From Spirochaeta lutea (lineage in GTDB: Bacteria > Spirochaetota > Spirochaetia > DSM-27196 > Salinispiraceae): DNA of 64,000 bases. Positions 28,196-35,949 of this stretch are shown in pieces. Position 1 is the stretch's first letter. The number at the start of each line of letters is the position of its first letter. A program made the translations under genes and the position numbers. The notes below the pieces were generated by a model. It saw only the letters and a program-made list of their open reading frames with translations. It was not told the DNA's origin and made no database searches. The stretch spans positions 102,496-166,495 of the forward strand of contig NZ_JNUP01000072.1 of assembly GCF_000758165.1 (NCBI RefSeq), written 5' to 3'.

Positions 28196-29566
28196 ATGAA
28201 GCGGGAACCTCTCCTATTAGTAATTACCATGGTGCTCTTGGTTGGTCTGCAGGCCGGTGCCCAGACCGAAACGGGCAGCACCCGAAGCATAGACGACCAA
28301 ACCAGGGTCTTCGCACCCTTCGTAAGTAAACTTCGGGTGGGCATCCGGGATCCTCAGGTTCGGCTGACATGGCAGGATATTCCTGATGTTACCACCACCT
28401 ATCGAGTGTACCGTCATACCCAGGAAATTCAGGATTCCACCTTCCCTCAAGCAGAATATTTAGAAACCGTTGAACCGGGGGTTCAGACCTACATTGACAC
28501 CCCACCGGAAAACGGCACCTACTACTATGCGGTTCTGGCTGAATCGCCCCAGGGCCAGCCCTACGAGCTGTTCATCCCCTTTCGGAATAAGAGCATCACC
28601 CCCATTACCATAGCCAGTTACGCCGCTCCGGAGCCTGAAAGCGCCCCAGTTCCGGAAATCGTCCAAGAACCGGAGACCCCGGAGGAACAACCCGAACCCC
28701 CGGCAGAGCCTGAGGCGCCGCCGAAACCCAGCCTGGCAGCCGCTCCCTCAGATCAGATGCCCGCTATAACCCTGGAGTTCTCCCATCCGGAGACCGGGCA
28801 GCTCGCAATCTACCGATCCACCTCCCCCATCACCTCCCTGGAGGTGATGAGCGAATCGGCGCTCTTGGTGGATACCGTCCAGGCCCAGGACGAACGCTAC
28901 CTCGACTACGGAGTTCCCGGGATTCCATACTATTATGCCGTGGTTAACACCCAAGACCTTCAACAAGGAACCATCGCCTTTGTGCCCGGAGAAACTATTA
29001 TCACCCAGCCGGTGACCATTCCCCTGGGAACCAGAATCTCCGGCCTCAGTCTTGCATCAGCCGATCCGGTACGGGAACAGGGCCTGCCCATTCTCAATCC
29101 GCGCCAGTCGTTTTTAACCGGAGGAGATTTTACCGATCCCGCAGCCATCCTCATGCCCCTGGCTGAACCCCTAGCGATCAGCCCTGCCACCCGAGACGCC
29201 ATGACCAGTATGCTCCAGGCCTATAAACCAAACCCAACCAGACCCCTGGAACCCCTCATCCTACCCGAGGACCTCCAGGTACAGCCCGAGCAGTCCAAGG
29301 GCTTGGATCGGGTACTGGCAACCGTATTGGATCACTATTTCAGACAACGGGATTGGCAGGAAGCGGAATCACTGCTTACCAACCTGTTAACCCTTCCCCT
29401 GGAACAGGATAAACGAACCAAGGCGCTTTTTTACCGCGCCCAAGCCCGGTATTTTCAGGGGAATCTCCAGGTTAGTATTCTTGATTTCCTGTTGGTACGT
29501 GATGATTTGTATCTGGAAAGTTCGGCCTTCATCGACTCGGCTCTCATGACCCTCAGCGAGAGTTGA
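28196..29566 (+). CDS. Exported protein with Fn3-like domains
   Basis: About 456 aa. In-frame ATGs occur at 28175, 28187, 28193 and 28196; I prefer 28196 because a promoter -10 box ends 7 nt before it and none has a good ribosome binding site. The signal peptide is KREPLLLVITMVLLVGLQAGAQ. Residues about 45-125 look like a fibronectin-III-type sandwich (LRVGIRDPQVRLTWQDIPDV, YRVYR, TYYYAVLAE). A Pro/Glu linker (about 135-175) follows, then a second similar domain (about 180-255, YYYAVVNT). The C-terminal 110 residues are helical and TPR-like. No enzyme motif is seen. It is divergent from prfB and convergent with the GH57-like gene. Likely periplasmic; the function is unknown. Confidence 0.78.
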   Translation: MKREPLLLVITMVLLVGLQAGAQTETGSTRSIDDQTRVFAPFVSKLRVGIRDPQVRLTWQDIPDVTTTYRVYRHTQEIQDSTFPQAEYLETVEPGVQTYIDTPPENGTYYYAVLAESPQGQPYELFIPFRNKSITPITIASYAAPEPESAPVPEIVQEPETPEEQPEPPAEPEAPPKPSLAAAPSDQMPAITLEFSHPETGQLAIYRSTSPITSLEVMSESALLVDTVQAQDERYLDYGVPGIPYYYAVVNTQDLQQGTIAFVPGETIITQPVTIPLGTRISGLSLASADPVREQGLPILNPRQSFLTGGDFTDPAAILMPLAEPLAISPATRDAMTSMLQAYKPNPTRPLEPLILPEDLQVQPEQSKGLDRVLATVLDHYFRQRDWQEAESLLTNLLTLPLEQDKRTKALFYRAQARYFQGNLQVSILDFLLVRDDLYLESSAFIDSALMTLSES

Positions 29567-29600
29567 GCATCTCCGTGGCACGCGCCTCGCGCCGTCGGCT

Positions 29601-31655
29601 CTACCGTTTGTCCCGTTTGTCCCTGGAAAATCGCAGCGCATAGGTACCCTGCCAGGTTTCACCGGCCTGTAGGTTGAGCTCGGTCCGAATAACCAGGGTG
29701 GAGGATTGGTAGGAGAGATGGGTTCCGTGTTTATCCCGGTGTCTGGTTAAGGAGGGAAAGCTCCAAATCGGGGCTGCCTTATCAAGCTCTACACGGATGG
29801 AATTCTTGTTATGCAGGTCGTCAAATACCATGCTCTGGGTATGTTCCAGAGATATGGGATCCGGGCCGACCTCTTCTTTCTGACCACCGGCTGCAATCCT
29901 GAAGATGCGAAGATCCGATACATCCCGGGAGGCAAAGGCGAGATTGAGCTCCGGAGCGAACACCGTCGATAAGGTATCCGTGCCGGTGTTGGTGAGGCTG
30001 TATTGCACCGAGAGCTTACCCTTTTCGAAGCTGTAGCTCTTGCGCATTTCTAACCCCCGTTGATCTCCCGAAGAGGACTCTACCAGCCCCTCTGTAACAA
30101 GCTCAAGCTTGAGGGTTTTTGCCACATCCGTGGTCCGATCTTGGATGGTGAAGATCTGATGTATCAGACGGGACTTGGGTTCGAAGCTGCCGTTCCGGAA
30201 GGATTCAAAATCCTGGCTCGGGGAAATAAAATGATCTACGAAACATTTTTTCGGGTACACATCGTACCCGAATTGTTCATCCTGGCTGGTATGGTTCGGT
30301 TCAGGATGGCGAGCGAGGGTGTCAAGGTAGTTCCAGTGGACGGGAAGATGATCCAACTCGAACAGAATGCCCCCCCGAAGATGTACATAGGCGTTGAGGT
30401 CATTTCCCTGAAACAGACATTCCTCCAGGCCGTCCATATCTAAGTCGTTGGTGACGATGGACGGGGCGAAGATCCCCTGCTCCCGGGTCAGGAGCTCGGC
30501 TGAGATTAATGCCGCATAACTGGGTTTCCGGTAGGAAGGATTGTAGATGCCGCCGCTGGGACCGAACCAGAACGGGACATTGCTCTGTCCCTTCCAAAGC
30601 TCTTCCTTGGCGGCCTGCTTTCTATATCGGTCGCCCCGCACCTGATTGACCAGGCTATGAATGAACTGCATCTTTCCGTAGAGGAGATTCCCCTCCTGAT
30701 AGCGTGCCAGGGCCTGGCGGAACATCCCGCTGTAGTAAAAACCGGTGCGGCCAAGTCCGGGCATGGAGAGGTTTTCATAGGCCGCTAAATCACCCTCAGA
30801 CTTATAGCGCCGGAGAAGGGTCTTAAACGCCGTGGGAGGAAAATACACCCTGCCCCGGGCCTCGGATAGCCGGGATAACCTGCTGGGGTGCCAGGTGGAT
30901 ACATCTCCCCGGTTCTGCGCCTCAATGATTCCCTCAAACAACTGCTCCAGCCAACGGCTGCGGTCTTCATCCCCCAGGGAATCTCCTGCTTGGCCATCCC
31001 ATAACAGGGTAATAACCGGATCCCCGGGCTGATCAAGATAGGAGGGGAAGGATCCCAGCATAGTTTCTATGAATTCATCCACACCGGTAGTAAAAAGCTG
31101 ATTCGTAACAGCGGTGTGAAGGGGAAACACCAATAGGGTCTTGCCTTGGTACTCGGTTAACAGAGGCGCATAGATCCCCCGGTGCTCAACTCCGGCTTCG
31201 ATGAACTGCTCCTCCCCCAGAAAACTAAACTCCATTCCTGCCGAACGAAAGGCCGATGGATAGTCGGGTTCCCAAATCTGTTCCGGGATCCATACTCCCC
31301 GGGGACGGCTGCCGAACTGCCGCCGAATGTAGGTAGTCAGCATCTCGATTTGCCCAATGGTATCGGTCTTCGGAATGAGGGAGTAAATGGGTTCGTAGTA
31401 TCCACCCCCCAGCAATTCAACCTGGCGCCGTTTTACAAGCTCCCCGAGAACATCTAGGAACTCGGAATGATTCTTCTCGATCCAGCCTAGCAGGATCCCG
31501 GAATAGTACAGGGTTGCCTTCAACCTTGGAAAGCGGTAGATAGCCTTGATGAAGGGGCGGTAGTAGCGTTGGTATATTTCTTCTAGTTCCGAATCACTCT
31601 TACCAAGCGGTACTGTGTTTACGGTTCCCATGAGTAGCTGAATCGATTTCCTCAT
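29601..31655 (-). CDS. GH57-like protein with degenerate catalytic motifs
   Basis: 684 aa, similar along its length to GH57 4-alpha-glucanotransferases (N-terminal (beta/alpha)7 barrel, then DUF1925/DUF1926-type regions such as AELNLAFASR and RVELDKAAPIWSFP). Compared from memory with the Thermococcus litoralis enzyme, motif I HNHQP is VNTVP (about 12-16). The nucleophile region GFYEP is kept as GYYEP (about 85). HDDGEKFG is LWDGQAGD (about 215), keeping an Asp but losing Glu-Lys, and the late YWHG is FWFG. The nucleophile Glu and a candidate acid remain, but substrate-binding histidines are gone. It may act on an unusual glucan, bind glycan, or be inactive. TTATAT-17-AATCAT ends 6 nt before the ATG and there is no ribosome binding site, so a leaderless start is possible. 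Confidence 0.85.
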   Translation of the reverse strand: MRKSIQLLMGTVNTVPLGKSDSELEEIYQRYYRPFIKAIYRFPRLKATLYYSGILLGWIEKNHSEFLDVLGELVKRRQVELLGGGYYEPIYSLIPKTDTIGQIEMLTTYIRRQFGSRPRGVWIPEQIWEPDYPSAFRSAGMEFSFLGEEQFIEAGVEHRGIYAPLLTEYQGKTLLVFPLHTAVTNQLFTTGVDEFIETMLGSFPSYLDQPGDPVITLLWDGQAGDSLGDEDRSRWLEQLFEGIIEAQNRGDVSTWHPSRLSRLSEARGRVYFPPTAFKTLLRRYKSEGDLAAYENLSMPGLGRTGFYYSGMFRQALARYQEGNLLYGKMQFIHSLVNQVRGDRYRKQAAKEELWKGQSNVPFWFGPSGGIYNPSYRKPSYAALISAELLTREQGIFAPSIVTNDLDMDGLEECLFQGNDLNAYVHLRGGILFELDHLPVHWNYLDTLARHPEPNHTSQDEQFGYDVYPKKCFVDHFISPSQDFESFRNGSFEPKSRLIHQIFTIQDRTTDVAKTLKLELVTEGLVESSSGDQRGLEMRKSYSFEKGKLSVQYSLTNTGTDTLSTVFAPELNLAFASRDVSDLRIFRIAAGGQKEEVGPDPISLEHTQSMVFDDLHNKNSIRVELDKAAPIWSFPSLTRHRDKHGTHLSYQSSTLVIRTELNLQAGETWQGTYALRFSRDKRDKR

Positions 31656-31747
31656 ATCACAATGATTGTATATTCATTACAGAAATATAACCAGGGTTTT
31701 TCCTCAGAGAAATCTCGAGATCCCTGGATTGCTTCATAAAATATCAT

Positions 31748-32317
31748 TTACATAAATAGCGGCACAAAAACCAGAGAGTCTAATAGAGAGAATACCAGGG
31801 AGAGCAGCCCCAGGGTGATCAGCTCTCCGGGCAGCCCTGCCATGGAAGACGGCAGTCTCTGTAAGCGCATCCGCTCCTTGATCGTATGGAGAATAAAATT
31901 CACAAACCCCAACCCCAGGGCGGTAGAAACCGCGCCGATTACCATACCACCGTAGGTTAGCTCCTGGTATTGCACGAGGAGAGAAAACCCCAGAACCAGC
32001 ATGGCAAGACTTCGGGGATACCGCAGAATCCGGGGCAGGGCATCTATCCAGCGGGTCTGGGCTGCATATAACCCGGTAACGCCGGGCAGCAACACAATCA
32101 GGGACATGCCCCCGATTCCCAGGGGTGTTAATATCAAACTGGTTATTACCCAGGATAGGGACCCGAAGGCTATGAGCACTACGGTTACAGAGCCCATCAG
32201 GATGGCGAGGGATCGCAGACTCCAATTTGTTCTCAATCCGAAATCCGCCCCCAGGCCGAAGGAGAGCAGGATGTTTTCTATGAGGATGAAGTAAAGCAAT
32301 AATGCGAGGTAACTCAT
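31748..32317 (-). CDS. rnfA: RnfA-like membrane protein without cluster cysteines
   Basis: 189 aa, six predicted membrane helices, matching RnfA/NqrE by its C-terminal signature (KERMRLQRLPSSMAGLPGELITLGLLSL) and overall layout. In classical RnfA one Cys in GLCP and one in TNCAVLG bind, with RnfE, a [2Fe-2S] cluster inside the membrane. Here the first site reads GLGADFG and the second region reads VQYQELTYG, and the protein contains no cysteine anywhere. The ATG overlaps rnfE by 4 bp. It is the last gene of the operon; rnfB, which follows rnfA in many clostridial-type operons, is missing, and a GH57-like gene comes next. It probably still assembles with RnfE and RnfD as a scaffold or ion path. 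Confidence 0.9.
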   Translation of the reverse strand: MSYLALLLYFILIENILLSFGLGADFGLRTNWSLRSLAILMGSVTVVLIAFGSLSWVITSLILTPLGIGGMSLIVLLPGVTGLYAAQTRWIDALPRILRYPRSLAMLVLGFSLLVQYQELTYGGMVIGAVSTALGLGFVNFILHTIKERMRLQRLPSSMAGLPGELITLGLLSLVFSLLDSLVFVPLFM

Positions 32318-32937
32318 TTCTCCTCCTGATTTTCGCTTCGGTCTTCGCTGTCAGCAGGTGTTGGTCTGGTGGTGAACCGTCGATGCAGAGCAAGTCCGAC
32401 CCCCAATAGCAGGAAGATGCTCCCGGGAATTAGAAAGACTCCGAGCCGGGGATTCACAGCCTCAGGAATCACGGTCAGGGACTCCTCAGCCAACCCGGGA
32501 AACGATATCGTCCCCAGGGCCAATACCTCCCGAAGGAACCCAAAGAGCAAACTCAGTCCGCTGATCTTGAGCAGGGCAGGAACCACTACCCCGATCCGGG
32601 ACATGAATCCGTTCTGCCACCCAGGGCCTCGGTCCCGGGGCTGAAACAGCATCAACACTACCAGAGCGCTGAGGGGAAGGGCGATCCCCAGCCCCCCGAC
32701 GATTCCGGGACTCACAATCTCGAGCACCGCCATCCATTGCACATGGACGAGACTCAGAATAATGGAATCGCTGATCATTCCGCTCTGTCGGGGAAATAAG
32801 CGGTAAAACAGGTAACTCAATAGGAGCCCGAACACACCCGAAAGGAGCATGACGAGGCTCAGGGTGAGGGCGTACCCAAAGCCAACCTCCAGGAGAAGGA
32901 TGGGAAGAAGAACCGTTATCCAGGAAATTGAAACCAT
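32314..32937 (-). CDS. rnfE: RnfE-like membrane protein without cluster cysteines
   Basis: 207 aa with about six membrane helices and the RnfE/NqrD landmark FGFLREVLALGTISF (about 135-150; classical GAIREFLGxGT). The two family cysteines are absent: the first helix reads LLLEVGFGY and the second site reads LPLSALVVLMLF, and no cysteine occurs in the whole protein. The N-terminus is shorter than usual, and the C-terminus has a charged tail (TPADSEDRSENQEEK). It overlaps rnfG by one base and rnfA by 4 bp. With RnfA it would form the usual inverted-repeat dimer but without a [2Fe-2S] cluster. Confidence 0.87.
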   Translation of the reverse strand: MVSISWITVLLPILLLEVGFGYALTLSLVMLLSGVFGLLLSYLFYRLFPRQSGMISDSIILSLVHVQWMAVLEIVSPGIVGGLGIALPLSALVVLMLFQPRDRGPGWQNGFMSRIGVVVPALLKISGLSLLFGFLREVLALGTISFPGLAEESLTVIPEAVNPRLGVFLIPGSIFLLLGVGLALHRRFTTRPTPADSEDRSENQEEK

Positions 32938-33488
32938 TACCGCACCTCCCGGAGTTGGGACACCACAGTATCCCGGAGAATACCAATCCTCCGATAGAGC
33001 ACCTGAACCGGCCGCTCCGCCAGTGCAGGAAGCAGCTCCGGCAGCTGCCCCCGGGGCCCCAGGATCCGATCGATCTGGGGAGGAACCACCCCTCCGAGGA
33101 ATTCAACCCGAGTCAAGCTGCCCTCGGGGGTGAACCCCAGGAATACCTGGACCGGGTACCGGTTCAAGAGGATCCGGCTTAGGACAATCAGCTGTCCGTC
33201 GGCTCGGCGGAACACCCGTTGTATGGAATCATCGAATCCCTGAAGGCTGGAGGTCAGCTCTTGCACTGCCTGTCCCTCGGTTACGGACATAAGACTCTGT
33301 TGCTCCAGCTCCTGGCTGCTCTGGTGAGCCAAGGGTAAGAGCACTACCCCGGCGAGGATAATCAGGAGGATTCCTAATCCCCCGGCCGAAATAATCCGGA
33401 GTACCAGAAAAATCTGCTCCCGCTGTACCCCCGGCGGAGACGATGAACCACCGCTCCCCGTTTCCTTGGTACCTGTAGAACCGCTCAT
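32937..33488 (-). CDS. rnfG: Reduced RnfG-like protein without the flavin-attachment motif
   Basis: 183 aa. A Ser/Gly-rich cytoplasmic N-terminus (1-25) is followed by one membrane helix (about 28-52) and a small extracytoplasmic domain. Position between rnfD and rnfE and this topology identify it as RnfG/NqrC-like. The SGAT motif, whose Thr carries covalent FMN in the family, is absent: the corresponding C-terminal region ends in LYRRIGILRDTVVSQL. The domain is also shorter than usual. Sequence similarity alone is weak, so the assignment relies on context. It may serve only as an assembly subunit. It overlaps rnfD by 4 bp. Confidence 0.72.
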   Translation of the reverse strand: MSGSTGTKETGSGGSSSPPGVQREQIFLVLRIISAGGLGILLIILAGVVLLPLAHQSSQELEQQSLMSVTEGQAVQELTSSLQGFDDSIQRVFRRADGQLIVLSRILLNRYPVQVFLGFTPEGSLTRVEFLGGVVPPQIDRILGPRGQLPELLPALAERPVQVLYRRIGILRDTVVSQLREVR

Positions 33489-34600
33489 ACCATCCTCCGG
33501 GTTTGTACACCGAAGACCCGGGGTACCACATAAATATCAAGCATCGGAACCAGAATCATGGCCACTAACGCGGCAAACCCCGCCCCTACTCCCGGGCTCC
33601 CGAATAACCGGAATACCAGGGTGAGGCCGGCGGCTACTACCGCGTAGATTACCTGTCCCAACCTTGTCTGGGGTGCACTGGTTAAATCCGGTAGAAATAT
33701 GAATCCAATGAACAGCACACCCCCGTTTATCAGATGAAACAGGACATCCCCGGTGAACAGCCGTCCCGTGGATTCCAATCCCCCAAAAACGAACATGCCA
33801 AGGCCGAAGGTAAGAAGGTACCAGGCAGACACCCTGCCGTATACAGCCCTCCGGCTGATAAGAAGTATGGAACATACCAGTATCAATAGAATGGATATCT
33901 CACCCATGGCTCCGCCCTGGAATCCTAAAAATCTTCCTGCGTACCCTTCAGGCAGGTTTATACCGAGATCATTCAGTAATCCCCTGTTCAGCCATTCGGT
34001 CACCGAGGCATCCACCCCGTGGGTTTCACCGCTGGCCGTCATGGCCTGAAGAGGACTTCGGCTAATCGTTCCGGAGAGTCCGACCTGCCTCAGGTACGAA
34101 AGGGTGGTTCCGCCGGTCACGGCATCGACTCCCCCGGAACTTCCCAGGATGGTTCCGCCCGGGAAGGTCCATTGCGAAAAAGCCAGAGGCCAGGCGATCA
34201 TGGCAATAGCCTGGCCGCCCAGTTGGGGACTCATCCACATCCCGGTGCTGCCGCCGAAGCCCCAGCGTATAATAACCTGGGCGAACACCCCGGCAGCCAA
34301 GGGAATCAGGGGATGAATCCCCGGGGAAAAGAGCAGTCCCAGGAGCAAACCGCCCGAAAGGCTCTCCATCCATGCTATCCGGGAAGGTGAACCCCTCCGT
34401 AACCGAGCTAGGACCACCTCGCTACCCGTGTACCCTAGGACCGCTGCACCCAGCACCCAGAGGGCCTGCAATCCAAACAGGACAAGCCCCCAGGTAGAGA
34501 GCAGACCGGCCACCAGGAGCCGGGTCAGGAAAAGTCCGGACTTTGCCAGGGTTCCGTTGATTTGGGGGCTGGTAAAAAACGATTGTCGTATGTCGCCCAC
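33485..34600 (-). CDS. rnfD: RnfD-like membrane protein
   Basis: 371 aa, about ten membrane helices, RnfD/NqrB family. The flavinylation region reads DAVTGGTTLSYL (about 159-170), where classical members have DAVSGATPLS; the Thr corresponding to the FMN-bearing residue is present but the surrounding motif is altered. The later GAMGEIS segment (about 225) matches the family GSxGExS. It is the only membrane subunit here that could still hold a flavin. Whether an ApbE-type transferase would accept GGTT is uncertain, and no apbE gene lies in the window. The gene starts 2 bp after rnfC and overlaps rnfG by 4 bp. Confidence 0.92.
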   Translation of the reverse strand: MGDIRQSFFTSPQINGTLAKSGLFLTRLLVAGLLSTWGLVLFGLQALWVLGAAVLGYTGSEVVLARLRRGSPSRIAWMESLSGGLLLGLLFSPGIHPLIPLAAGVFAQVIIRWGFGGSTGMWMSPQLGGQAIAMIAWPLAFSQWTFPGGTILGSSGGVDAVTGGTTLSYLRQVGLSGTISRSPLQAMTASGETHGVDASVTEWLNRGLLNDLGINLPEGYAGRFLGFQGGAMGEISILLILVCSILLISRRAVYGRVSAWYLLTFGLGMFVFGGLESTGRLFTGDVLFHLINGGVLFIGFIFLPDLTSAPQTRLGQVIYAVVAAGLTLVFRLFGSPGVGAGFAALVAMILVPMLDIYVVPRVFGVQTRRMV

Positions 34601-34602
34601 TG

Positions 34603-35949
34603 TTAGTCCTTCCTTTCACCCAGACTGTCCCGGCCCCGGATGAGATTTTGGGTCAGGGATATGTCGGCGGGACAAATATAGGAACAGATACCGCAGCCGG
34701 TACAGGCGTGAAGTCCCTCCCGCCAAGCGCGCTCGGGGTTTCCGTGGTCCAGCAGTTTATACAGCCGCATAGGATTCAGACGCATCGGGCAGTGCAGGGC
34801 GCATAACCCGCATTGAAAACAAGCCTCGGCACCCGGGGGTTCCGCCTGTCCCGGCCGGGGAAAAAGCCGTGATTCAGTCAATAGGATGAGGGAGTCATAG
34901 CCCTTGGTCAGGGGAGTATCTGCGCTTTCCATACCGACTCCCCGGAGAGGTCCACCGTACACCACCCGGGCGGGAGTTTCCTTCACCCCTCCGGCGTCAC
35001 CCACAATATCACCTACCCTGGTGCCGATCCGAGCTTTTACTACCCTGCTGGCTGAAAGGGCGTCACCCGCCAGGGTCACATACCGCTCGATCATGGGTTT
35101 TCGTAGTGCTACCGCTTCATAAATACCGAACAGTACCGGAACATCCAAAATGAACACCCCGTGTTGCTCAAGGTTTACCGACCGATGAAACTCTTTTCCC
35201 AGAATCGCCTGGGTCAGGAGGACGGGTTCAGCCTGGGGATAATCCTCCCGGACCCGGCGGATCTTTACCGCGAGCCCCCGAGCCCTCAGCTCAGCCTTTA
35301 AGGACCGCAGTTCCCGCCCCAACCCCGAGGGTACGGCAGCATGAATCCGCGCCCTGGGAAAGAGTTTTGACAAGATGCTGCATCCCTGGGCCAGGGCTGC
35401 GGGCTTCGTTTTAAGCAGCTGCTCATGGGTTTTGGAAAGCGGTTCATTTGGGCTGAAGTTGATAATCACCGCACCCTGGCCCTGGAACCCGCTCATATGC
35501 CGGAGGCGGGTTATGAACGACCGGTCCTGATCCCGTATATCCTCTACGCCCATTTCAACCAGGGTGTTGATCAGCTCTGCTGGTTCAAGACTCTGCCAGT
35601 CCACAGGCTCGGGAACCCTGCCGAGGATATCAAACTCACCTCCGGTTTTAATAACCACACCCTGGGAGGGAATGTTACCTGGAAGAGTGATCTCGGTAAT
35701 CGCCAATACCCGCCCGGGCACCGGGGCATGAACTGCCACCCCATCCGGCGGGGGCGAACCGATAATGGCCCCCTCCCGCACCTGGTCTCCCGGGGAGACC
35801 AGGCATCGGGCATGTCCAGCATGAAGCTGATACAGGGGAACGACAACCTGATCGGGAAGTGACGTTTCCCAATCCTGAGCCACCTCATGTTCTCCTGGCA
35901 ATATTGTACCGGAAAGGCCGCGCCAGCCCATTCCTAAAACCACACTCAT
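34603..35949 (-). CDS. rnfC: RnfC-like iron-sulfur protein lacking the NADH/FMN loop
   Basis: 448 aa, peripheral cytoplasmic subunit. The N-terminal barrel-sandwich region (APVPGRVLAI), the central SLBB-like segment (RVVTLAG-type IERYVTLAGD) and two ferredoxin-type motifs are clear: CFQCGLCALHCP (about 374-385) and CTGCGICSYICP (about 414-425), each able to bind a [4Fe-4S] cluster. The glycine-rich GLGGAGFPT loop that binds NADH/FMN is absent (the region reads MGVEDIRDQDRSF), NGAECEPY is replaced by NFSPNEPL, and the YPxGGAK segment reads YPQAEPV. It therefore probably does not oxidise NADH; another donor such as ferredoxin is conceivable. The ATG directly follows the stop of the upstream gene. 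Confidence 0.92.
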   Translation of the reverse strand: MSVVLGMGWRGLSGTILPGEHEVAQDWETSLPDQVVVPLYQLHAGHARCLVSPGDQVREGAIIGSPPPDGVAVHAPVPGRVLAITEITLPGNIPSQGVVIKTGGEFDILGRVPEPVDWQSLEPAELINTLVEMGVEDIRDQDRSFITRLRHMSGFQGQGAVIINFSPNEPLSKTHEQLLKTKPAALAQGCSILSKLFPRARIHAAVPSGLGRELRSLKAELRARGLAVKIRRVREDYPQAEPVLLTQAILGKEFHRSVNLEQHGVFILDVPVLFGIYEAVALRKPMIERYVTLAGDALSASRVVKARIGTRVGDIVGDAGGVKETPARVVYGGPLRGVGMESADTPLTKGYDSLILLTESRLFPRPGQAEPPGAEACFQCGLCALHCPMRLNPMRLYKLLDHGNPERAWREGLHACTGCGICSYICPADISLTQNLIRGRDSLGERKD

